Source: Kangiella sp. (GTDB lineage Bacteria; Pseudomonadota; Gammaproteobacteria; Enterobacterales; Kangiellaceae). From it: a stretch of DNA of 12,015 bases. A program made the translations under genes and the position numbers. Under the pieces are notes generated by a model. The model was not told the origin of the DNA and did not search any database. It saw only the letters and a list, made by a program, of their open reading frames with translations. The stretch lies in the NCBI GenBank assembly GCA_002733465.1, contig NVVT01000020.1, positions 14,724 through 26,738 on the forward strand, given 5' to 3'. This document shows, one piece after another, positions 1-6,733 of the stretch; position 1 is the stretch's first letter, and the number at the start of each line of letters is the position of its first letter.

Positions 1-2
1 AT

Positions 3-935
3 ATTGTCGCTAATATAGGCTGTGCGGTAATCGGTCAAACAGCTGAATTAGCGCCTGCGGATAAACGTCTTTATGGAGTAAGAGATGTCACCTCAACCGT
101 TGAGTCAATTCCCTTGATAACCGCTTCAATATTATCTAAAAAACTCTCTTCAGGCCTTGATGCTCTAGTTATGGATGTAAAAACAGGCAGCGGTGCTTTT
201 GCCGCCAGTCGAGAAATGGCTGAAGCCCTTGCTAAAAATATTGTTGAAGTAGGTGAAGGTTTAGGGCTTCCAATATCGGCATTGATTACGGATATGTCGC
301 AAGTACTAGGTCCTACAGCTGGTAATGCTTTAGAAATGATTGAAGTGGTTGATTACTTAACCGGTAATTATCGCGATCCAAGATTACATAAAGTTGTTAT
401 TGAACTAGCGGCTGAACTTCTTGTTTTAAGTAAAGCTTCGGTTTCTAAGGAAGAAGCAATTACACAGCTAAATAAAAACTTAGACTCTGGTCTTGCGGCC
501 GAATACTTTGAAAAGATGGTTGTAGCGCTTGGCGGACCAAACGATTTACTATCTAATCATGATAAAATTTTAACTAAAGCTAATATTATTATTCCTGTAT
601 ACCCGCAAAATTCTACAAGCGAGAAACTTACCATTACCAATATGGATGCTCGAGCGATTGGCAATTTAGTAGTAGAACTAGGTGGCGGGCGCAAGAGAGC
701 TCAAGATTCCGTCGACCATTCTGTTGGTTTAAGTGCTATTAAAGGAATTGGCGATGAAGTCAGTCAATCAGAACCTTTAATGATGGTTCATGCAAAGAAC
801 CAAGATGATGCAGATAAAACCATTGCAAAAATTCACGATATTATAACGCTTAAGGATTCTAATAAAATAGAAAAATCGAATCAACAAACACCTAATGAAA
901 ATAATGTCATAATGAAACGTATTAGCAAAAGTTAA
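3..935 (+). CDS. deoA: Thymidine phosphorylase, 5'-truncated by the window edge
   Basis: Catalyses phosphorolysis of thymidine (and deoxyuridine) to the free base and 2-deoxyribose-1-phosphate in the cytoplasm. The frame is open from the first bases, so 310 C-terminal residues are present. Aligned to remembered E. coli DeoA, the fragment starts near residue 145. The thymine-binding residues are visible: Arg27 in VRDVTS, Ser42 in LITAS and Lys46 in LSKK, matching E. coli Arg171, Ser186 and Lys190. The family signatures GQTAELAPADKR and DALVMDVKTGSGAF are intact. The C-terminal domain is recognisable from RAIGNLVVELGGGRKR and the terminal MKRISK. The phosphate-binding N-terminal region lies outside. 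A TTG at 114 opens a shorter frame, but it falls inside the conserved IPLITAS block and is not the start. The tail is somewhat longer than in E. coli and is Asn/Lys-rich. deoC begins about 20 bases after the stop, which indicates one operon. Confidence 0.96.
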   Translation: MVANIGCAVIGQTAELAPADKRLYGVRDVTSTVESIPLITASILSKKLSSGLDALVMDVKTGSGAFAASREMAEALAKNIVEVGEGLGLPISALITDMSQVLGPTAGNALEMIEVVDYLTGNYRDPRLHKVVIELAAELLVLSKASVSKEEAITQLNKNLDSGLAAEYFEKMVVALGGPNDLLSNHDKILTKANIIIPVYPQNSTSEKLTITNMDARAIGNLVVELGGGRKRAQDSVDHSVGLSAIKGIGDEVSQSEPLMMVHAKNQDDADKTIAKIHDIITLKDSNKIEKSNQQTPNENNVIMKRISKS

Positions 936-942
936 AAAGATT

Positions 943-949
943 GAGAAGG
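943..949 (+). promoter_or_regulatory. Shine-Dalgarno that fixes the deoC start
   Basis: GAGAAGG lies 6 bases upstream of the ATG at 956. The longer frame could open at a TTG at 941, but that codon sits before this ribosome binding site and has no Shine-Dalgarno of its own. This supports the ATG at 956. Confidence 0.65.
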
Positions 950-955
950 CTAAAA

Positions 956-1969
956 ATGAAAGAAAGAATGAAAAATACAAAGACCAACAAATCTAACGAA
1001 TCTAATGACTCGATCGTTCCTGATGTTGATAACCCTGGCACTGAGTTTAATCCAGAATGGATAGATGATATTCGGGTCAACCTAAGCGCGGTTAAACGTA
1101 GAACATCGACTTTAACGGCAAGACGCACTGTCAAAAAGGAATGGCAAGCCGCATGGTTAGTCAAAGCAATATCCTGTATTGATTTAACCACGCTTTCGGG
1201 TCAAGACACGCCAGGTAAAGTGAGACGATTATGCGCAAAAGCTCGCACGCCTGTCAGTTTAGAAATACAAAAAGAGCTAGGCATCCACGACTTAAACTTA
1301 ACCACTGGCGCCGTTTGCGTTTACCATGAAATGGTGCCAACCGCGGTTAAAGCTCTTAAAGGATCAAACATTCCAGTGGCAGCCGTTTCTACAGGATTTC
1401 CTGCGGGGCTTTCATCTATGGAAATTAGGATACAAGAAATAAAATCATCGGTTGCCGCAGGCGCTAGAGAAATTGATATAGTGATTACCCGAGCACATGT
1501 TTTAAATGGTAATTGGCAAGCACTGTATGACGAAGTTAAAGCATTTAAGAAAGCGTGTGGCAAAGCACACATGAAAAGTATTATCGCCACTGGTGAACTC
1601 AGTACTTTAAACAATGTAGCCAAAGCATCGATGGTATCAATGATGGCAGGCAGTGATTTCATTAAAACGTCGACAGGAATGGAACCTATTAATGCGACTT
1701 TACACGTATCGTTAACCATGATTCGGATGATAAGAGCATATCAAGACCTAACGGGTTTTAGAGTCGGCTTTAAGCCCGCAGGTGGAATTGGAACGGCGAA
1801 AGATGCGCTGAGTTACTTGGTTTTAATAAAAGAAGAACTTGGTGATTCTTGGTTACATCCTAATATGTTTAGGTTTGGTGCTTCTAGTTTATTAGGCGAT
1901 ATAGAACGTCAATTAGAACATTATGTCACAGGTCGATATTCTGCCAATCATCGTCATGCGATGAGCTAA
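956..1969 (+). CDS. deoC: Deoxyribose-phosphate aldolase, long eukaryote-like type
   Basis: Class I aldolase that cleaves 2-deoxyribose-5-phosphate into glyceraldehyde-3-phosphate and acetaldehyde, downstream of DeoA in deoxynucleoside catabolism. The protein has 337 residues, against about 259 for E. coli DeoC. The Schiff-base lysine is Lys237 in DFIKTSTG. The second active-site lysine is Lys273 in GFKPAGGI, and the acidic partner is Asp174 in EIDIVI. The N-terminal extension with RRTVKKEWQAAWL and IDLTTLSG, the ATGEL segment, and the C-terminal RQLEHYVTGRY followed by a final Met-Ser all resemble human DERA (318 residues) as I remember it, more than the short enterobacterial enzyme. Residues 1-25 are charged, Asn/Lys-rich and probably unstructured. 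The start is set by GAGAAGG at 943-949; a TTG at 941 would add five residues. The gene follows deoA closely and precedes the aldehyde dehydrogenase by 59 bases. Confidence 0.95.
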   Translation: MKERMKNTKTNKSNESNDSIVPDVDNPGTEFNPEWIDDIRVNLSAVKRRTSTLTARRTVKKEWQAAWLVKAISCIDLTTLSGQDTPGKVRRLCAKARTPVSLEIQKELGIHDLNLTTGAVCVYHEMVPTAVKALKGSNIPVAAVSTGFPAGLSSMEIRIQEIKSSVAAGAREIDIVITRAHVLNGNWQALYDEVKAFKKACGKAHMKSIIATGELSTLNNVAKASMVSMMAGSDFIKTSTGMEPINATLHVSLTMIRMIRAYQDLTGFRVGFKPAGGIGTAKDALSYLVLIKEELGDSWLHPNMFRFGASSLLGDIERQLEHYVTGRYSANHRHAMS

Positions 1970-1976
1970 GATAAAA

Positions 1977-1993
1977 CCCTTTACTTACAAGGG
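1977..1993 (+). repeat. Small inverted repeat between deoC and the aldehyde dehydrogenase gene
   Basis: CCCTT (1977-1981), a 7-base loop, then AAGGG (1989-1993), starting 8 bases after the deoC stop. No T-run follows, so it is not a convincing intrinsic terminator. It could be an mRNA-processing or stability hairpin within the operon, or chance. Confidence 0.3.
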
Positions 1994-2028
1994 CGTGAGC
2001 TACAACCAAATAAATTATCGGAAAAATT

Positions 2029-4437
2029 ATGAAAAACGAAACCATCGCGGAGATATTTAACACTATGAACTATGGTCCCGCTCCAGAAAGTAATGCCAAG
2101 GTTTTAGATTGGTTGAAGACATATGAAAAGTCATCTCGTATTTTCATTAATGGTGAATGGCAAAAAGCAACGCCGAAAAATCTTTTTGATAGCTGTAATC
2201 CGGCGACTGGAGAGCGGCTAGCGAAAATTGCTCAGTCAACCAGTAAGCAAGTTGATTCTGCCGTTTCATCGGCTAGGCAAGCCCAAAAAAGTTGGAACGA
2301 TATTGGCGGCAAAGGGCGTGCGAAATATCTTTACGCCATTGCGCGATTATTACAAAAACGATCGAGAGAACTCGCTGTTTTAGAATCAATGGATAACGGC
2401 AAGCCGATACGTGAAACTCGTGATGTTGACATTCCATTAGCCATCCGCCATTTTTATCATCATGCTGGTTGGGCTCAATTAATGGGTTCAGGTTCAGGCG
2501 CTGAATTTGAAAACTTTGAGCCGCTAGGTGTAGTAGGACAAATTATTCCTTGGAACTTTCCTCTTTTAATGATGGCTTGGAAAATTGCGCCTGCGATTGC
2601 TGCTGGAAATTGCGTTGTGATTAAACCTGCAGAATATACTAGTTTAACCGCATTAATGTTTGCCGAAATATTAGAAGAAGTTGGTCTGCCAAAAGGTGTT
2701 GTCAATATTGTTACCGGTGATGGAAAAGTGGGCGCGCAAATTGTGGAACACCCTGACGTTAATAAAATCGCATTTACTGGCTCAACTAATGTTGGCAAAA
2801 TGATTCGACGACAAACTGCAGGCACTGGAAAAAAACTAACTTTAGAACTTGGTGGAAAATCTGCATTTATCGTTTTTGACGATGCAGATATAGATAGCGC
2901 GATTGAAGGTGTAGTGGATGCAATTTGGTTTAACCAAGGTCAAGTTTGTTGTGCTGGCTCTCGATTATTAGTACAAGAAGGCATTGAAGAGCTGTTCATT
3001 AAAAGATTGAAAAAACGAATGAATACTTTACGAATAGGCGATCCTTTAGATAAATGCACGGACATTGGAGCCATAGTCGATCCTAGTCAAAAAGAAAGAA
3101 TAGAGTTTTTAGTCAATCAAAGCGTGAAAGAAGGCGCTACTTTATATCAAGCTAAAACGAGTAAATCAAATACGATTAATTCTAAAGGTTGTTTTTATCC
3201 ACCCTCTTTACTCTGTGATATTGAAACTAGTAATACCGCAGCAAGCGTAGAAATTTTTGGCCCTGTTTTGAGCGTGATGTCATTCAGACATCAACCAGAA
3301 GCGATTCAATTAGCTAACAATAGTAAATATGGATTAGCCGCTAGCGTATGGTCAGAAAATATTAATCGAGCGTTAGATGTCGCGCCACAAATTAAAGCGG
3401 GCGTTGTTTGGATCAATACCACTAACCAATTTGATGCTGCTTGTGGGTTTGGCGGTTACAAAGAATCGGGGATGGGTCGTGAAGGTGGCAAGGAAGGCAT
3501 GTTTGAATACCTAAAAGTTAAATCTAGTGTAGCTCCAAAGAGAATAAAACTAGCAACTAAAAAAACTCAAAAAAATAATTCTAGCAATGATTTGAGTAAC
3601 ATTGATCAAACAGCAAAAATGTATATTAACGGTAAGCAAGCAAGACCCGATAATGGCAATACGTTAATCGTAACTACACCTGATGGTTCACAGATTGGCC
3701 GAGTATCAGATGGTAGTCGAAAGGATATTAGAAATGCCGTTGAAGCGGCTTTTAAAGCTAACGCTTGGAGTCAATCAACTGGTCATCTTCGCGCACAAAT
3801 ACTTTATTATTTGGCGGAAAATTTAAACTATCGAAAAACTGAATTTTGCCAGAGAATAATAGAGTCAACTCATGCGACTCAAGAACAAGCAGAAAATGAA
3901 TTTGATACTTCAATCGAAAAGTTATTTACTTTTGCAGCGTGGGCAGATAAATACGATGGCAGTGTTCATCAACCGCCTATTCAAGGTGTTGCATTGGCGA
4001 TGAACGAGGCTATTGGCGTTATGGGAATAGCGTGTCCTGATGATTCTCCCCTACTAGCGTTTATATCATTATTAGCGCCAGCAATTGCTATGGGAAATCG
4101 TGTAGTTATTATTCCGTCACAAACTGCGCCTCTAGTTGCAACAGATCTTTATCAAGTATTAGAAACATCCGATATGCCATCTGGTGTAGTAAATATTGTA
4201 ACTGGTGATAGAGATTCTTTAGCTAAGGTATTGGCAGAACATGACCAAGTGGAAAGCATTTGGTACCAAGGAACTAAAGAGGGTTCTGAAATGATTGAGC
4301 TGGCGTCTGCTGATAATTTAAAAAGAACGTGGGTGAACGATGGCAATAATAAAGATTGGTTTAATTGCGAAAATGATACTCAATATTTAAGAGCATCTTG
4401 TCAGGTTAAAAATATTTGGATCCCTTATGGTGATTGA
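2029..4437 (+). CDS. ALDH16-type aldehyde dehydrogenase with a second partial ALDH domain
   Basis: NAD(P)-dependent aldehyde oxidation. Given its place after deoC, the acetaldehyde released by the aldolase is the likely substrate (inference). The protein has 802 residues. Residues about 30-505 form a complete ALDH domain: IPWNFP with Asn176, FTGST, general base Glu273 in LELGGKS, nucleophile Cys307 in NQGQVCC, EIFGPV, and FGGYKESGMGREGG. A Lys/Asn-rich linker (about 506-530) leads to a second ALDH-like region at 531-802. That region repeats the first-half motifs (YINGK, LLAPAIAMGNRVVI, SGVVNIVTGD) but lacks the general base and the nucleophile Cys. Its PWNFP equivalent has decayed to CPDDSP at 670-674. 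This architecture, the MNYGPAPES N-terminus and the NIWIPYGD C-terminus are typical of ALDH16 enzymes. The ATG at 2029 has only a weak GGAAA upstream. Confidence 0.9.
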   Translation: MKNETIAEIFNTMNYGPAPESNAKVLDWLKTYEKSSRIFINGEWQKATPKNLFDSCNPATGERLAKIAQSTSKQVDSAVSSARQAQKSWNDIGGKGRAKYLYAIARLLQKRSRELAVLESMDNGKPIRETRDVDIPLAIRHFYHHAGWAQLMGSGSGAEFENFEPLGVVGQIIPWNFPLLMMAWKIAPAIAAGNCVVIKPAEYTSLTALMFAEILEEVGLPKGVVNIVTGDGKVGAQIVEHPDVNKIAFTGSTNVGKMIRRQTAGTGKKLTLELGGKSAFIVFDDADIDSAIEGVVDAIWFNQGQVCCAGSRLLVQEGIEELFIKRLKKRMNTLRIGDPLDKCTDIGAIVDPSQKERIEFLVNQSVKEGATLYQAKTSKSNTINSKGCFYPPSLLCDIETSNTAASVEIFGPVLSVMSFRHQPEAIQLANNSKYGLAASVWSENINRALDVAPQIKAGVVWINTTNQFDAACGFGGYKESGMGREGGKEGMFEYLKVKSSVAPKRIKLATKKTQKNNSSNDLSNIDQTAKMYINGKQARPDNGNTLIVTTPDGSQIGRVSDGSRKDIRNAVEAAFKANAWSQSTGHLRAQILYYLAENLNYRKTEFCQRIIESTHATQEQAENEFDTSIEKLFTFAAWADKYDGSVHQPPIQGVALAMNEAIGVMGIACPDDSPLLAFISLLAPAIAMGNRVVIIPSQTAPLVATDLYQVLETSDMPSGVVNIVTGDRDSLAKVLAEHDQVESIWYQGTKEGSEMIELASADNLKRTWVNDGNNKDWFNCENDTQYLRASCQVKNIWIPYGD

Positions 4438-4515
4438 TCGCGTGGCTAGGCAAGTCACCGATTAAAGGTCATAAATTGTCAGATTTTGACCCTGTAAACG
4501 GTTATTTTTTGAAGT

Positions 4516-4541
4516 AAAAAAGAGGTTCCATCCTCTTTTTT
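4516..4541. terminator. Bidirectional intrinsic terminator between convergent genes
   Basis: A perfect 10-base inverted repeat, A6GAGG (4516-4525), a 6-base loop, then CCTCT6 (4532-4541). It gives a hairpin with a T-run on either strand. It lies between the stop of the aldehyde dehydrogenase gene (+ strand) and the stop of the S9-family gene (- strand), so it probably serves both. The stretch from 4438 to 4515 holds no gene. It has an imperfect inverted repeat GGTCA/TGACC (4468-4492) of no clear role. Confidence 0.85.
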
Positions 4542-4556
4542 AGTTTTCAAATGAAT

Positions 4557-6536
4557 CTATTCAAATGCCGGATTGTGTTTTTGTAGAAATAACTTAATGG
4601 CTTGCATATACTCTAATCGATTCTCTTCTTTAAAAACATTCCGTCTTTCATTATCTAACTCTAACCAAACATGCTCTTTGCCAAGCTTTTTGAGTCTGCG
4701 AACTAGTTTTTCGGCTTGTTTTATTGAAACCCGATCCTCGTTCTCACCATGAATAATTAATAAAGGACTCTTTAACTTTTTTAAATAATTAATCGGAGAA
4801 AATTTCGCTAGTAATGCACTCGACTCGCCGAAAATTTCCTTAAACCTACTTTCCCGCCAAAGTAATTCAGAATCCAGCCACTCTTTCTTAAATAAAGAAA
4901 GCTCGTAAAATGCTGATTTAGCCACTGAACATTTAAACAAATTATTATCGAGTACCGAGAGCTGAACAGCTGAATATCCACCAATATATTCTCCCATAGT
5001 GCATATTTTTTCCTTATCAATAGTCCCCTGCTCAATCAGATAGTTTACGCCATCAATTAGATCATACTGAACGGTATCTCCTAAATGAAGATCAGCTAGA
5101 TTGGAAAATCTACGCCCATAGACAGTAGAACCTCTATTGTTTATCTCTATCACGGCATAGCCCAGCGATGCTAGCAATTGTCTCGTGTGCCCATAACTCC
5201 ACACAGATTGCCCTGTTAAATTTTCTCTTGCTAACAGAACAGCAGGATATTTTTCTTTTTTGTTATTTTGGGGAAGAGTTAAATGACCAGAAATTTTTTC
5301 ATCATCTCTAGATTTAAAGGTGAAGGCTTGTGTCTGCGAAAGACTCGCTCTATTCAAGTGCTCGAACTTCTTAGCGATAAATTCAACTTTCTTAGATTTT
5401 CTATCATATAAATACCATGCACCCGGTTCAACGTCATTCGACGCGCGGACAGAGTACAAAGTTTCATCCACATTACTACTTATGTCGCTAAGCTCGTATC
5501 CCTTAAATACTTGCACTAACTCTATAAAAATTTCGCCACCTTCTTTAAGAGATTTAACCAAATGGTACTCTGGATAACCAGTGTCAATCTCCACTCCGAG
5601 AACCTTACTTGTTCTTTCGTTTAAATGAACCCAATAGATTTCTCTGTTAGGATCTTTGAATAAAGTACTAACTTTCTTACTATCAACATCCAAAGTAAAT
5701 AATGTTCGCTTGTTTTTATCATAATTGTCAAGAAATGTTAGTTTTCGTTTATTTGAATCGTATAGCAGAGGCTTAAACCAATCAGTGTAGGTAAAATCTT
5801 TAATGACCTTCCAAGATTTAGTCTCACGTTGAAATTCAAAAGCGACCTTGTCATTTTCTTTGTCGAAAGTAGTAGCAAAAGCTAAATCGCCATATTGATC
5901 AGTAACATACCTAACATGTGCGGCTGGAGCCTCTGTGTAAAACGAAATATTCCCGTTGTTAACATTTAGCAAATATAACCGAGGTATTTTATTTTGTTTG
6001 TCGCTGTAGGGTCTTGCAGCAATAAGGATGTGATCTCTATCTTTTGGGAACATGCTAATAATTTGCGCCCACGAGCTTGCCATTGCCTTATGCTTTTCGA
6101 GAATTAATTTTTCTCTGGTATTATTTGTACGTATCCAACGCATACGGCTTCCAAAAATCATATTACCTTTATTTTTTGTTATATCAAAAGAATAAAGTTC
6201 GCCATAAAATACAAAACCTTCATTTTTTCTATTTGAAAGTATTTTAATAATTATACGCTCATCATTAGCCCACTGGAAAGTGCCAACTTGCTCTCTTCCC
6301 CTAAACTCGATGTGGCTAACGACCTCCTTAGATTTTACTTCGACTACTACCAGTCGAGACACGTCGTCTCGAATTCTTCTAATACCTAAGTGTTTACCCG
6401 AAGGGGATAATTTTACGTCAATGACTTCATTTTTTTTCGCAAATAACTCTACGGTGTTGATTTGTGATCCGGCAGTGACACAAAGTCCACTAAAAGATAT
6501 AAAAAGCAATACTAATGTTTGTGCTATCAATTTCAT
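4557..6536 (-). CDS. Exported S9 prolyl-oligopeptidase-family protein with a destroyed catalytic triad
   Basis: The protein has 659 residues. Residues 1-23 form a signal peptide (MKLIAQ, hydrophobic core, VTA cleavage site), so it is secreted or periplasmic. Residues about 30-390 are beta-propeller-like. Residues about 400-659 follow the S9 alpha/beta-hydrolase fold, with the landmarks SLGYAVIEINNRGSTVYGR, the DLIDGVNYLIEQG helix, LLIIHGE and the final ENRLEY block. The active site is lost. The nucleophile elbow GGSYGGY reads GEYIGGY, putting Tyr517 where Ser belongs. The catalytic Asp position is Glu600 in GENEDRV, and the His region reads NERRNVF with no His (Arg632). The oxyanion HGGP is replaced by AREN (436-439). 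Peptidase activity is therefore not expected. The frame is full length with no stops, suggesting a retained binding or scaffold role (inference). The ATG at 6536 has GGAG at 6549-6552, 12 bases upstream; an ATG at 6554 is possible, and the open frame runs to 6629. Confidence 0.88.
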   Translation of the reverse strand: MKLIAQTLVLLFISFSGLCVTAGSQINTVELFAKKNEVIDVKLSPSGKHLGIRRIRDDVSRLVVVEVKSKEVVSHIEFRGREQVGTFQWANDERIIIKILSNRKNEGFVFYGELYSFDITKNKGNMIFGSRMRWIRTNNTREKLILEKHKAMASSWAQIISMFPKDRDHILIAARPYSDKQNKIPRLYLLNVNNGNISFYTEAPAAHVRYVTDQYGDLAFATTFDKENDKVAFEFQRETKSWKVIKDFTYTDWFKPLLYDSNKRKLTFLDNYDKNKRTLFTLDVDSKKVSTLFKDPNREIYWVHLNERTSKVLGVEIDTGYPEYHLVKSLKEGGEIFIELVQVFKGYELSDISSNVDETLYSVRASNDVEPGAWYLYDRKSKKVEFIAKKFEHLNRASLSQTQAFTFKSRDDEKISGHLTLPQNNKKEKYPAVLLARENLTGQSVWSYGHTRQLLASLGYAVIEINNRGSTVYGRRFSNLADLHLGDTVQYDLIDGVNYLIEQGTIDKEKICTMGEYIGGYSAVQLSVLDNNLFKCSVAKSAFYELSLFKKEWLDSELLWRESRFKEIFGESSALLAKFSPINYLKKLKSPLLIIHGENEDRVSIKQAEKLVRRLKKLGKEHVWLELDNERRNVFKEENRLEYMQAIKLFLQKHNPAFE

Positions 6537-6563
6537 TTTTGTTATTGACTCCATTTTGATAAA

Positions 6564-6590
6564 CAAAAAAACGCCAAGCAAACTTGGTGC
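6564..6590 (-). terminator. Terminator-like hairpin in the leader of the S9-family gene
   Basis: On the - strand CACCAAG, a TTTG loop and CTTGGCG form a short stem (5 bp CCAAG/CTTGG plus one outer pair across a mismatch), followed at once by seven Ts (6565-6571). It lies only about 28 bases before the ATG at 6536. Its place after the receptor terminator and before the start codon would fit an attenuator or a second safety terminator. No leader peptide or anti-terminator was identified. Confidence 0.45.
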
Positions 6591-6671
6591 TTTAATTTTA
6601 CATACAAATTCAGTTATTGGTAAGTCCAAACAGACTATCCAACTAAACTTGTTCCAATAAAAACTTAGGTC

Positions 6672-6701
6672 AAAAAAAACCGGAGAACAAGTCTTCGGTT
6701 T
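6672..6701 (-). terminator. Intrinsic terminator after the TonB-dependent receptor gene
   Basis: Read on the - strand, AAACCG pairs with CGGTTT (6677-6682 and 6696-6701), extended by AGA/TCT across one mismatch, with a CTTGT loop. A run of eight Ts follows (plus-strand A-run 6672-6679). It begins about 32 bases past the receptor stop codon and separates the receptor from the downstream S9-family gene. Confidence 0.8.
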
Positions 6702-6733
6702 GATTTTTTACTTTTGAATATCAGTTCGTTAAA

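Noticed and set aside
1321..1719. 132-residue open frame on the - strand within deoC
   Set aside because: It overlaps the strongly conserved aldolase core on the other strand, and its sequence shows no family motif.
4428..4464. Imperfect inverted repeat GGTGATT/AGTCACC at the end of the aldehyde dehydrogenase gene
   Set aside because: It needs a G-T pair and a 17-base loop, overlaps the stop codon and has no T-run. The real terminator is at 4516-4541.
6537..6629. N-terminal extension of the S9-family protein to a start at 6629
   Set aside because: The extra residues precede a normal signal peptide, encode the leader hairpin and T-run, and have no Shine-Dalgarno. The start at 6536 has GGAG upstream and a standard signal peptide.
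6601..6629. Possible - strand promoter for the S9-family gene, TTGGAC with 17 bases to TGTATG
   Set aside because: The -35 is acceptable, but the -10 matches only about half of the consensus, so it is too weak to list as a feature in such AT-rich DNA.
6280..6660. 126-residue open frame on the + strand opposite the S9-family gene start
   Set aside because: It lies antisense to a well-supported gene, has no Shine-Dalgarno or recognisable motif, and its composition mirrors the opposite-strand codons.
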